A DNA stretch of 64,000 nucleotides from Prochlorococcus sp. AG-409-J16 (GCA_003215655.1 QCKB01000005.1:62001-126000); one strand, 5' to 3'. Positions 52,432 through 59,670 are shown, counted from the first letter of the stretch. Numbers and translations are program-made. Notes: a model not told the origin generated them from the letters alone.

Positions 52432-53016
52432 TCAATCTTCCCAAGGTTTTTGGTTCTTGAATCTTTGTTCCCGATCCTCGGTTGTTTTTTCTGACCAGTC
52501 AGTAATTGGTCGATTGTCATAAGGATTTAGTCCTTTGTCCCTGCCATGAGTGTCCTGAGGACCTTGACTAGCAGGATATCGATAGTTGGGGATTGGTAAT
52601 GATTTCTGTCTTTTCCATCTGACTAGAGCAGTAACAAAATCTCTTTGAGCACTTTTGTTTTGGAAAAGGAAGAGTGCTTCTCTTTGTGTCTTCCCATCTG
52701 AGGACATATAAGAGATGTAGTTGTAGTACTCACTGCATTGATCGTATATACAGTTTTTCCCTTCTTGCTCATATCTATATCTAATCAATTGAGAACGTTG
52801 AATACCTCCTTGTCCTTCAACCCACATTGCAGGGCCTTGGAATCGAACACGACATTCAGTCTTTATTGATCGACATAGTGCATCGTGATAGCTCTTTGGA
52901 CCACTTTTGAACATTCCAATTGGGAAATCTGCATCGCCAAAATCTGCCTTTGCTGGGCTTAAAGGTAATGCAAAAATTGCTGCAACCCCTATGAGTATTG
53001 GATATATGCTTCGCAT
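52432..53016 (-). CDS. Secreted protein with N-terminal signal peptide
   Basis: This 194-residue protein has a clear signal peptide (MRSIYPILIGVAAIFALPLS then PAKA, likely cut before DFGDADFP). The mature part has CRSIKTECRVRFQGP and NCIYDQCSEYYNY, four cysteines that could form disulfides, and a polar Pro/Asn-rich tail. Periplasmic or outer-membrane placement is likely. The family is not known to me. It follows the next gene by one base, so they are coupled. Confidence 0.75.
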   Translation of the reverse strand: MRSIYPILIGVAAIFALPLSPAKADFGDADFPIGMFKSGPKSYHDALCRSIKTECRVRFQGPAMWVEGQGGIQRSQLIRYRYEQEGKNCIYDQCSEYYNYISYMSSDGKTQREALFLFQNKSAQRDFVTALVRWKRQKSLPIPNYRYPASQGPQDTHGRDKGLNPYDNRPITDWSEKTTEDREQRFKNQKPWED

Positions 53017-53017
53017 T

Positions 53018-53446
53018 TTATTTCGCCTCTAGACATTCAAACCCTGTATATCCTGCAGGACTAAAACGCTTACTTGCCTTAAAGAAGGCACCTTGTTCCT
53101 CGCATTGATCAAAATCTTTCATTTCTAGTTTCTCCATTGAACCCCCAGTGATCGCGCCATACATCATGACCAACCAAACACTCCCTTCTTTAGCTCCAGC
53201 TTTGTTTAATGCTTTCAAAGACTCTGCTCTAGCTGCTTTGACCTCAGATAATGCATCTCTTCGCATTGCTTTTACTTCAGTTAGAGCTTCCTTACGAGCT
53301 TGAGTTAATTCCCGTTTTGTATTTGCTAAGGATTCTTCTAGGTCATTGTCTTTTTGGCTTGCAATGGGGACAAGGAGACCAGCGACAGCAACTATCCCAA
53401 CGGTACTGATAGTGGCCAAGATTTTGTAGAAGATGCTAGTTCCCAT
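53018..53446 (-). CDS. Membrane-anchored coiled-coil protein
   Basis: This 142-residue protein has one N-terminal span (IFYKILATISTVGIVAVAGL) followed by a 50-residue charged helix of repeated A-lysine/arginine-E units (KREL TQARKEALTEVKAM, RRDALSEVKAARAESLKAL), a likely coiled coil. A C-terminal domain with two cysteines (DFDQCEEQGAFFK, YTGFECLEAK) ends the protein. It precedes the secreted-protein gene in one transcript. Confidence 0.75.
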   Translation of the reverse strand: MGTSIFYKILATISTVGIVAVAGLLVPIASQKDNDLEESLANTKRELTQARKEALTEVKAMRRDALSEVKAARAESLKALNKAGAKEGSVWLVMMYGAITGGSMEKLEMKDFDQCEEQGAFFKASKRFSPAGYTGFECLEAK

Positions 53447-53557
53447 TTTTATGTGGAGCAGTTTTATATTTCTAGCTGTTCTAGATAAATATTCCCCTTA
53501 ATTGAAGTAAATAGGAGTTTGGGTAAATCTCGACGATTCGCTGAGAGTGCTTGCGGT

Positions 53558-53628
53558 CACTCAAATGCCGCTTTTCATTAGCCAATAGGATATGTCAGTC
53601 ATAGCAAGGGATTTGCGAGAATTGTAGA
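53558..53628 (-). repeat. EVE-start repeat, copy 2, with 13-codon mini-ORF
   Basis: The minus-strand ATG at 53602 opens MTDISYWLMKSGI with a TGA at 53561. The upstream CAAATCCCTTGCT matches the other copies. Compared with copies 1 and 4, the codons differ mostly at third positions or by conservative change (E to D, N to S), and the reading frame is kept. Confidence 0.82.
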
Positions 53629-53661
53629 GTGTGTATTTAGTTGGTATTTGGTGTGTATGGA
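53629..53661 (+). repeat. Triple 11-bp direct repeat beside copy 2
   Basis: GTGTGTATTTA, GTTGGTATTTG and GTGTGTATGGA follow one another without gap, about 27 bases right of the mini-ORF start. This is one of the clearest arrays; each unit fits one turn of DNA. Confidence 0.85.
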
Positions 53662-53749
53662 ACCAGTTTAAGTTTGATGGCGAATAAAAGGCATGATTGG
53701 TCTACAGAGCAAGCTAGGTTCTTCTTTAGAAAGGAATAAAGGCATTTAA

Positions 53750-54232
53750 ATGACGAAGGCTTTTAGATACGTTGCGATAGCTTTATTTCTTTTGCTTATT
53801 CAATTATCGCCTAAACCTGTAATTGCGTGTGTGGAAGGTTTGTCGTGGGGGATGGATCTCTCAAATGTAGAGAAGCATCTTGGGACTTCTTTAAAACCTG
53901 TTCAGGAAGGATTGAATAGGGATCTTTTTGAAGTTACAGATTTTCAGATGAGTGGTTTACCTGTGATCAGTCTGCGTGTTCGTGTTGAAGAGGCGTATGG
54001 ATTGAAACAGCTTGCTTATGAAATGGACTATGAAAATATGACTGAAGTATTGGCAGGGTTAAGACATCGTTTTGGTCCTCCAGTTGGTACAAGTGTGGAT
54101 GTTGATGGCAGATCTCCTCAGCAACAATGGATTTGGCACACAGGAGAAGATGTGATTACTGCAGTTAAGAGTGAACAAAGACCATTCTTGCTTTCTTACC
54201 GACCATCACTTCTAGACCCTTCTTTCCTTTGA
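53750..54232 (+). CDS. Exported protein of unknown function
   Basis: This 160-residue protein has a signal peptide (FRYVAIALFLLLIQLSPKPVIA, likely cut before CVEGLSW). The mature part is small and alpha/beta with GLSWGMDLSNVEKHLGTSL, a pattern seen in small exported proteins that share a W-G-M-x-x-x-x-V core. The TGA stop lies in the loop of a terminator. No family can be named with confidence. Confidence 0.7.
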   Translation: MTKAFRYVAIALFLLLIQLSPKPVIACVEGLSWGMDLSNVEKHLGTSLKPVQEGLNRDLFEVTDFQMSGLPVISLRVRVEEAYGLKQLAYEMDYENMTEVLAGLRHRFGPPVGTSVDVDGRSPQQQWIWHTGEDVITAVKSEQRPFLLSYRPSLLDPSFL

Positions 54233-54247
54233 ATAAGGAAGGTTTTT
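54222..54247 (+). terminator. Rho-independent terminator overlapping the stop codon
   Basis: CTTTCCTT (54222-54229) pairs with AAGGAAGG (54235-54242) with one G-U pair; the TGA stop of the gene is in the loop; TTTTT follows. It separates two convergent genes that are only 13 bases apart. Confidence 0.75.
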
Positions 54248-54959
54248 ATGCGAAACCCTTCCTTTTGGGATTTGTTTTGCTGCCGGCGGTAAGGAAGTGC
54301 GTTTTATCACTGCCAACGTCATAGAGGGTGTAATTCAAACCAGCTCCAATGCCAATCACGCTTCGCTTGGGAACTTCCTGTTGTTGTTCACGTTTACCGT
54401 TCAGATCCTTTACTTGTGAATTGATCCCCCCTCCAGTTAGTTCAAGATGAAATTGTTTAGTACTGCGCGCTGTGAACAGTCTGTTCACATTGAGACGGGT
54501 GAGTCGATCAAGGAGGATCAGTGGAGATGTTTCAGATGTGAGGTTGTCACCCACGTCTGAAGAGCTCCCATGGATGAGTGCACAGTCAAGTTCAATGAAG
54601 CCAAATTGCAGTGATGCCAGCCATTTCAGGTGAGATGGATTGACCGTATTTAGCAGTGCGCTGACTGCGTCTTCACCTTGGCTGAGCCGCAGAGCATCAG
54701 CTTTGCGTTCACCACGAAACCCACGCTCTGCAAGTAGTTGCTCTTCCCACCAGCCATAGATGCAATCTGGTTTTAAATCGCCGCTATGGGGATTTTTTAG
54801 TCGATCCAACAATGCGTCACAGTTGCGTTCGGGTCCGACTAGGTCTCCAAGGACAAATAAGGATGTAACTCCACGAGTCTTCTTTAGATCCCGTTGAATT
54901 AGGTCATAGGTCTCGAGATCTCCGCGTAGACCACTTACTAGTGCCCATCTTTCAATCAT
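54246..54959 (-). CDS. Degenerate metallophosphoesterase-like protein
   Basis: This 237-residue protein resembles calcineurin-like phosphoesterases in order of motifs, but the metal ligands are altered. The first motif reads VSGLRGDLE (DxH lost), the second keeps GDLVGPERN, the third reads GWWEEQ in place of GNHE, and LIHGSSSD keeps HG. It overlaps the next, better-preserved paralogue by ATGA. It could be a regulatory or structural partner. Its C-terminal 30 residues recur as a fragment at 60098-60199. Confidence 0.7.
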   Translation of the reverse strand: MIERWALVSGLRGDLETYDLIQRDLKKTRGVTSLFVLGDLVGPERNCDALLDRLKNPHSGDLKPDCIYGWWEEQLLAERGFRGERKADALRLSQGEDAVSALLNTVNPSHLKWLASLQFGFIELDCALIHGSSSDVGDNLTSETSPLILLDRLTRLNVNRLFTARSTKQFHLELTGGGINSQVKDLNGKREQQQEVPKRSVIGIGAGLNYTLYDVGSDKTHFLTAGSKTNPKRKGFA

Positions 54960-55771
54960 CTTTCACACACATGACTTGCATCTTCGGCCTGTTCGGCGAA
55001 TTCAAAACCATGACTCAGTCGCCATGCGAATACTTTCGGTAGCCCCGCTTCGACAATCGCTTGACAGGTTCGACCAACGTCATAGGGCACCTCTTTTATC
55101 TCAACTTCATCAGTTGCATCGTTGTGAATTACATAGGTGGCATTGGTACTTCCATGACGTGGCTCGCCCACTGATCCAGCATTGACGATTTTGCGCATAG
55201 GCAGGGTCAGTTCTTCACCCTGATCGCATTCATGGTCAGCATTTTGTAAACGCACACGAATAGATCCATCTCTCAACTCACGTACATAAGGCTGGTGGGT
55301 ATGCCCGCAAAACAGAATATCGGCCCCCGCTGTTTCTACTCGCTCGAGAGCCGCAAATGCATCCATGTCTGGCAGAAGATACTCATGCTGACTGTTGGGA
55401 CTGCCATGCACGAAGAGGAGTCGATCACGACGTAATGATGTCGGGAGGCTGGCCAAAAAACTTTTGTTTTCGTCCGTTAGCTGATCATCTGTCCATTGGT
55501 GGGCCAGGTGCCCACGTCTTTCTGCTAGCTGAGAAGGGTAGCTGCACTCGCAGGCATTAAGACCATCGATGATATCTTCATCCCAGCAACCCTGGCAGGT
55601 AGCGATGTCACGCTTTCGTATCAGCTCAACTACTTCGTTGGGCTGGGGGCCATAGCCCACTAGATCACCAAGACAGGTAATGGTGTCAATCCCTTGCCTA
55701 TCAATGTCATTTAAGACAGCTTCCGTTGCAGGGAGATTGGCGTGTAGACAGGAGATAATTGCGTGATTCAT
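54956..55771 (-). CDS. Metallophosphoesterase-like protein with cysteine-substituted metal sites
   Basis: This 271-residue calcineurin-like protein has motifs SCLHANLPA (Cys8 in place of the usual Asp, His10 kept), LGDLVGYGP (Asp36), QGCWDED (Cys62 where Asn is usual), FVHGSP (His122) and FCGHTHQPY (His157, His159). Two of the usual oxygen or nitrogen ligands are thus Cys, which could favour a thiophilic metal such as zinc. It lies between a degenerate paralogue and a CobW-like gene, in an apparent three-gene operon. Confidence 0.82.
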   Translation of the reverse strand: MNHAIISCLHANLPATEAVLNDIDRQGIDTITCLGDLVGYGPQPNEVVELIRKRDIATCQGCWDEDIIDGLNACECSYPSQLAERRGHLAHQWTDDQLTDENKSFLASLPTSLRRDRLLFVHGSPNSQHEYLLPDMDAFAALERVETAGADILFCGHTHQPYVRELRDGSIRVRLQNADHECDQGEELTLPMRKIVNAGSVGEPRHGSTNATYVIHNDATDEVEIKEVPYDVGRTCQAIVEAGLPKVFAWRLSHGFEFAEQAEDASHVCER

Positions 55772-55776
55772 GGCGA

Positions 55777-56562
55777 TTAAGTTGAGGGAATAGCTTCTTT
55801 GTGTCGATCTCTAAGAGGCATTTGATGCATCTCAAGTACGGCATCGTTTAGTAGGCAGAGGTCGATCGTTGATTGAATACGTAAGCCATCAAGATGTTTT
55901 CCTTGCACGACAAGCTCAGACAAGCTGGTAGGCCTGCCATTTGGAGCTGAAATTTCTTCAAGTGGAAGGAACTGAGAGCTTTCTTGACTCACGATCCAGT
56001 TGAAGAACATAGAGCGTCCATCTGGCAAGTTCATCAAGGCCTTAGCTCGATAGACGTCGCCATAGGCTCCGTTGACTAGCTCAAACCAAAAAGTATTCAG
56101 ACTGGGCGGATCCCAGACGCTGGCATTAAGACTGAGGCTGAAAGATTCAAGTTTTTTGAATTCCAATGTGTCTTTGTTTGGTAATTCAGGATCCCGACCA
56201 AAGTGGAGATGCCTGTCAGGATGAAGTTGCAAGGCTTCAAGTTGATTTTTGACGCGAGGATCCATACCCGTTAGGCCTGCATGCTGAGGAGCCTGGAACT
56301 GAGGAATCTCAACCAATGTGAGCAGGTTGCCTTGTTGCGATCTGGAGGCATGATGGGAATCCGATAGATCTATTAGTTCAGGGAATTGATCCTTGAGAAA
56401 TGTCTTATCGATTCCTGAGTCAGATACCTGCTCTAGCCCGTTAGAGGAATAGCCATCTAGTCGCAAATATCCGCATTTGCCTTGATGGCTTCGCATTGTT
56501 TTGAGAATCCAGCTGGTTTTGCCGCAGCCTGGCGAACCCGAGATCAGCCATGTCTGGCTCAT
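55777..56562 (-). CDS. CobW-like P-loop GTPase
   Basis: This 261-residue protein has Walker A at residues 8-16 (GSPGCGKTS), preceded by the WLIS strand. The later part has VYRAKALMNLPDGRSMFFNWI, reminiscent of the CobW C-terminal domain. G3E-type CobW (COG0523) proteins act as metal insertases or zinc chaperones and are often under Zur. The canonical CxCC metal motif and a clear SKxD base motif were not found, so it is a divergent member. A Fur/Zur-like box stands about 43 bases upstream. Confidence 0.65.
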   Translation of the reverse strand: MSQTWLISGSPGCGKTSWILKTMRSHQGKCGYLRLDGYSSNGLEQVSDSGIDKTFLKDQFPELIDLSDSHHASRSQQGNLLTLVEIPQFQAPQHAGLTGMDPRVKNQLEALQLHPDRHLHFGRDPELPNKDTLEFKKLESFSLSLNASVWDPPSLNTFWFELVNGAYGDVYRAKALMNLPDGRSMFFNWIVSQESSQFLPLEEISAPNGRPTSLSELVVQGKHLDGLRIQSTIDLCLLNDAVLEMHQMPLRDRHKEAIPST

Positions 56563-56604
56563 TCTTTGAACAATGGCAATCGCCCTAGGAAAATATCAGA
56601 ATAT

Positions 56605-56623
56605 GAGAACGATAACCATTTTC
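56605..56623. promoter_or_regulatory. Fur-family (Fur or Zur) box-like site
   Basis: GAGAACGATAACCATTTTC matches 15 of 19 positions of the classical Fur consensus (GATAATGATAATCATTATC), with an imperfect palindrome TGAGAA-N9-TTTTCA. It lies 43 bases before the CobW-like gene. Whether Fur or Zur binds cannot be told. Confidence 0.5.
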
Positions 56624-56716
56624 ATTGTGTAACCCTGATTTTTTGTTTTTTCATTTCTGCCATTTCTCTAGACGACCCTTCGGCCTAGAATCTTAGGCAT
56701 AAATACTTAGAAGCTG

Positions 56717-56740
56717 GTTAGAATAAAGGTTAGAATAAAT
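56717..56740 (+). repeat. 12-bp direct repeat pair, left of copy 3
   Basis: GTTAGAATAAAG followed at once by GTTAGAATAAAT. The period is 12 rather than 11, but the place, about 40 bases left of the mini-ORF of copy 3, matches the left arms of other copies. Confidence 0.65.
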
Positions 56741-56779
56741 TAACCAGGTTTTCTCCTAGATTCTTGCTGTAACTAGCTT

Positions 56780-56945
56780 TTAGACAGTTGATTTGCTTTT
56801 CATTAACCAATAGGAGATATTCTCAGCCATAGCAAGGGATTTGGGTGAATCTCAGTGTGTGAACTTTGTGTGAACTTTTGGAAAACGAGCAGTTCTTAAT
56901 CCTTACTTTATTCTGCCTCAGAAAAGCTTTGAAGGGTATGGGACG
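56780..56945 (-). repeat. EVE-start repeat, copy 3, with extended flank
   Basis: The minus-strand ATG at 56830 opens MAENISYWLMKSKSTV ending in TAA at 56780, a variant that keeps YWLMKS. Upstream, the perfect 11-mer tandem GTGTGAACTTT x2 lies at 56857-56878. The following 65 bases, to about 56943, are nearly the same as those beside copy 4. Confidence 0.8.
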
Positions 56946-57067
56946 AGAAAGGGAGTAAAGCATGAGGCTTAGCAAATTAATAGAACCAGCTAAGTGTATC
57001 GAAGTAGAAAGTATGATTTATTTTTATTTGTAGGGCTCTAGCTATATATTTGTGGATATTAATATAC

Positions 57068-58090
57068 TCATAGTTCTACAGTACATGAATCGATTAATTG
57101 CTGAACAAACGGATTCTCTAAGTGTGGCTTTTTAAACCATTCCATAGAAGACTTAAGTATTTTGTGTATACATATGAATTCATGACCTAATCTACGAGAA
57201 GTTACCATTAGCGATGAAGCTTCTCCTATTAATTTAAGGCCTTTAAGATTGTAGAGCATATAATCTATGCATTTAATTGTAGTTAATTCGACATTGTGCC
57301 TCTTTAGTATTGACTGATAATCTGCTTGAAAGGATAATAAGGATGGATGTGGGCAGTATACGAGGCTTTTGTTATATGCTTTCGCATATTTAAGTGAAAT
57401 TTTCAATGTTTCGTTGAGTATAGCTAGGTCGCATTCTTCTTTGCATCCAATGTGAATTAGATTATTCTCGTAATTTGCATTAGCCAAGTTTGGCAACTCT
57501 TGAAGCGCATTGAATATTTCCTCATCACTAAGGATAATCTTCTTAATGCCGGATAGGTCTTTATTGTCTAGTGAACCTATAAATGTTAGATCTTCTGGGG
57601 AGATTCTATAAGTAAGGTGAAAGGGTATTGAGAAGTATCTAGTTGGATCTTCTGATTTATAAACTATGTCTTTAAACTCTGAACCACATAGTGGACCTGT
57701 GTTTTGCTCTCTAGGGAATTGAGAGCCTTCTTCTATAAAATCAACGGATTTACAATTTACACTAAATGCTATGAGCTGCATTAAAGGGTCAATTAGATGT
57801 GAAACAAATACTGCATCCCATTCTCCAGGGCACAGCTCTTTAATATATTTAGAGTATTCTCTAATATTGCTCCACTGACTATTGTCGGATAAATACGCAT
57901 AAGGTGTTGTCCTATATTCATCAAGGTCGCAATGATTTAAATTTAATGTGTTTATAACTTTTCCATAGCCTCTTGTAGAGAGAAAAAGGCATTTTGTCCT
58001 GTCAAGTTTAAATCTATTTAAATAGGCAAGAGATATTATTAATGTCCTCCAGCTATGAACATGGAAAATACAGCTTTTAGGATTGTCCAT
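57068..58090 (-). CDS. Sialyl/polysialyltransferase-like glycosyltransferase
   Basis: This 340-residue protein has features of bacterial sialyltransferases (GT52 and related): the acidic-acidic-Gly element in VDFIEEGSQFP, the His-Pro element in LVYCPHPSLLSF, and a Ser pair in IGEASSLMVTS near the end. The protein is soluble, AT-rich and without signal. It would add sialic or other nonulosonic acids to cell surface glycans. Sequence identity to characterised enzymes cannot be judged here, so the exact donor is not known. Confidence 0.6.
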   Translation of the reverse strand: MDNPKSCIFHVHSWRTLIISLAYLNRFKLDRTKCLFLSTRGYGKVINTLNLNHCDLDEYRTTPYAYLSDNSQWSNIREYSKYIKELCPGEWDAVFVSHLIDPLMQLIAFSVNCKSVDFIEEGSQFPREQNTGPLCGSEFKDIVYKSEDPTRYFSIPFHLTYRISPEDLTFIGSLDNKDLSGIKKIILSDEEIFNALQELPNLANANYENNLIHIGCKEECDLAILNETLKISLKYAKAYNKSLVYCPHPSLLSFQADYQSILKRHNVELTTIKCIDYMLYNLKGLKLIGEASSLMVTSRRLGHEFICIHKILKSSMEWFKKPHLENPFVQQLIDSCTVEL

Positions 58091-58390
58091 TATTCTTGGC
58101 GAACTTTACTTAATTCTTGCTTTATGGAACGGAATAAAACCTTACTTAGGTAAAGAAAGTAACAAATATAGATAATCTAGAACGCTTATTCGATCAGTCT
58201 TTAACGGTTTTTAGCGCTACAAAAGAAAGCTCTGCCAAGCAGCTGCTGTGATAATTGCTTACTTTCCTTTTTTATTCCTTTTATATATATGTGTAAGAAA
58301 ATTAGCTGCTTATAAATGAACATCAACTTAATTATCTCAAGATTTAAGTGAAATAAAATTCGAACCGCAAATCGTTAGCGAAAGAGTTTT

Positions 58391-58575
58391 TTAGCTTTTG
58401 GAACGAGTCAATCTAGCTCTTAGTAAATTGCGAAGGATGTCAACTTGTTCAGGCTTTTTTAATGATGCGCTGGTTTTTAAGAAATCAAGCCTTGATTTAG
58501 AACGTTGGAATAGGTCTACGTATTGCGCTTGGCTTGGTTCGCTATCTGAGGCATTGAGAGAACATCAGCAGTCAT
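58391..58575 (-). pseudogene. Frameshifted small gene
   Basis: The ATG at 58575 reads MTADVLS and then runs into a stop 12 codons later. In a second frame, starting at about the same point, a good protein-like stretch follows: SEPSQAQYVDLFQRSKSRLD, then LKTSASLKKPEQVDILRNLL and RARLTRSKS to the TAA at 58391, with no usable start of its own. A single frameshift near residue 8 would join them. It resembles a helical picocyanobacterial microprotein; no family is known to me. Confidence 0.5.
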
Positions 58576-58585
58576 AAAAAGAGTG

Positions 58586-58607
58586 GTGTGTATTTAGTTG
58601 GTATTTA
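58586..58607 (+). repeat. 11-bp direct repeat pair, left arm of copy 4
   Basis: GTGTGTATTTA followed at once by GTTGGTATTTA, 30 bases left of the copy 4 core. It is the same sequence as in the triple array beside copy 2. Confidence 0.8.
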
Positions 58608-58636
58608 TTTTTGCGTTTCCTCGAGATCCCTGTCCA

Positions 58637-58800
58637 CCACTCAAATGCCGCTTTTCATTAGCCAATAGTTTATCTCAGTCATAGCAATGGATTTGGGCGA
58701 ATTGCAGTGTGTGAATTTTGTGTGAACTTTTGGGAAACGAGCAGTTCTTCAGCCTGTCTTTATTCTGCCTCAGAAAAGCTTTGAAGGGTTTGGGGATACA
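58637..58800 (-). repeat. EVE-start repeat, copy 4, with 13-codon mini-ORF
   Basis: The minus-strand ATG at 58682 opens MTEINYWLMKSGI with a TGA at 58641. The peptide is identical to that of copy 1 although codons differ (for example GAG ATA for GAA ATT). Upstream are CGCCCAAATCCATTGCT, as in the resident gene, and a tandem GTGTGAATTTT-GTGTGAACTTT (58709-58730), then the flank shared with copy 3. Confidence 0.85.
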
Positions 58801-58863
58801 AGAAATCGGGGTAAAGGGTTCATAACCAAGGAACAGACGTTCCAGCATGATTTCTGATTTGCC

Positions 58864-59091
58864 TTAGTGGTACTCCAGAAACAATTCTCCTTCATACCCA
58901 AGCAATTTCATATATTCCCTCCATTCGGCTTCATCTTCTAGCTCATATCGATAAGACTTTGCGATGTTCTCTTCACCCCACAAAGGCGCAAGGTTTCTCC
59001 AATTAAAACAAATCCTTTTCTGTCTCTCATCATCGAGATCAAAACCTGAGCAAGTAGTAAATATTTCATTTTCAATCCAGCCTATCTGCAT
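58864..59091 (-). CDS. Small acidic protein, unknown
   Basis: This 75-residue protein has several Trp residues (IGWIENEIFTTC, FNWRNLAPLWGEEN, EAEWREYMKLLGYEGELFLEYH). It is acidic and soluble. Its start overlaps the end of the upstream 45-residue gene by 20 bases, so the two are likely translated together. The family is unknown. Confidence 0.6.
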   Translation of the reverse strand: MQIGWIENEIFTTCSGFDLDDERQKRICFNWRNLAPLWGEENIAKSYRYELEDEAEWREYMKLLGYEGELFLEYH

Positions 59092-59209
59092 AGTCCCTTA
59101 AAACCTCTGCCATTTTGTGTGGAGGAATTTCTTGCTGATATTCCCTACATAAATCAAAGAACTTATCTAAAAATTCCTTCATAGGATTTGGTCTTTTTTC
59201 TTCTGTCAT
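59072..59209 (-). CDS. 45-residue protein coupled to the next gene
   Basis: This microprotein begins MTEEKRPNPMKEFLDKFFDL and ends VLRDYADRLD. It is a likely two-helix peptide with balanced charge. It overlaps the following gene by 20 bases. The clean start, helical pattern and coupling support a real gene, though it is short. Confidence 0.6.
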   Translation of the reverse strand: MTEEKRPNPMKEFLDKFFDLCREYQQEIPPHKMAEVLRDYADRLD

Positions 59210-59223
59210 TTAGGACCTCAAAA

Positions 59224-59245
59224 GTGTGAACAGAGTGTGAACGGA
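59224..59245 (+). repeat. 11-bp direct repeat pair, left arm of copy 5
   Basis: GTGTGAACAGA followed at once by GTGTGAACGGA, about 30 bases left of the copy 5 core. Here the left arm has the GTGTGAAC form that other copies show on the right. Confidence 0.8.
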
Positions 59246-59274
59246 TTTTGCTAATTCCTTGTAATCGCTTTCCC

Positions 59275-59325
59275 TCACTCAAATGCACTTGTTCATTAGC
59301 CAGTAAGAAATGTCAGTGCATGAAG
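59275..59325 (-). repeat. EVE-start repeat, copy 5 (frame lost)
   Basis: The minus strand still encodes TDISYWLMNKCI and the CATTTGAGTG edge of the other copies, but the ATG is one base out of frame, and the upstream CAAATCC block and right-side 11-mers are missing. The left part (CGATTACAAGGAATT) equals that of copy 1. Confidence 0.75.
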
Positions 59326-59343
59326 TAAAGAGAATTAAACTTG

Positions 59344-59517
59344 TCAATTCTTTAACTCAACAATTTCATAGTAAGGGCGGTCTTCGTAGTCAGCATCTGA
59401 GCAGCACATATCTCCGTAGATCGCCTCTAGTAAGTCATAGGCATCGTCGTAGTTGTCGAAATCTTGAGAGGTGATGTCGTCCTCTTCTCCATCGTGTCTG
59501 GTGATGCGATATATCAT
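59344..59517 (-). CDS. 57-residue acidic protein, unknown
   Basis: This acidic microprotein begins MIYRITRHDGEEDDITSQDF and includes YDDAYDLLEAIYGDMCCSDA with a Cys pair. The strand-turn-helix order (IYRITRHDG, then DDAYDLLE) suggests one small folded domain. It is preceded and followed by other tiny minus-strand genes. The composition strongly supports coding. Confidence 0.65.
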   Translation of the reverse strand: MIYRITRHDGEEDDITSQDFDNYDDAYDLLEAIYGDMCCSDADYEDRPYYEIVELKN

Positions 59518-59529
59518 GCCTTTGTCCTC

Positions 59530-59661
59530 TTAGGTTTCCCAGTCGACACCATCGTCATCTTCGTCGTATTCATAATTCAGTAGAGAGTTCTCACCCTTTT
59601 CTTTTTTCTCTTCTTTATTTGCAAGAGGCGTTTCTTCTTCCATTCTCACCATTTCTCTCAT
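59530..59661 (-). CDS. 43-residue acidic protein, unknown
   Basis: This very polar peptide has a Lys/Glu-rich stretch (NKEEKKEKGENS) and an acidic tail (NYEYDEDDDGVDWET). Either the ATG at 59661 or one at 59643 (MEEETPLAN) may be the start. It is upstream of the 57-residue gene by 12 bases, so probably in one transcript. Confidence 0.5.
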   Translation of the reverse strand: MREMVRMEEETPLANKEEKKEKGENSLLNYEYDEDDDGVDWET

Positions 59662-59670
59662 TGGAACAAA

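Larger units (their letters stand above)
53447..53749. other. Divergent gap with EVE-start copy 2
   Basis: A 303-base gap between divergent genes. It holds one 11-mer GTTTGGGTAAA (53517-53527), the second EVE-start copy and a triple 11-mer (53629-53661). The rest has no gene, and the promoters for both neighbours must lie here. Confidence 0.6.
56563..57067. other. Intergenic region with Fur/Zur-like box and EVE-start copy 3
   Basis: This 505-base gap has the Fur/Zur-like box (56605-56623), a 12-bp direct repeat pair (56717-56740), EVE-start copy 3, its 11-mer tandem (56857-56878), and a 65-base extension shared with copy 4. The stretch from 56950 to 57067 is AT-rich with no feature seen. Confidence 0.65.
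58091..58863. other. Long gap with a frameshifted gene and EVE-start copy 4
   Basis: This 773-base gap has no intact gene. 58091-58390 is AT-rich with nothing recognised. A decayed minus-strand gene occupies 58391-58575. Next come the 11-mer pair at 58586-58607 and EVE-start copy 4 with its extended flank to about 58800. Confidence 0.65.
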
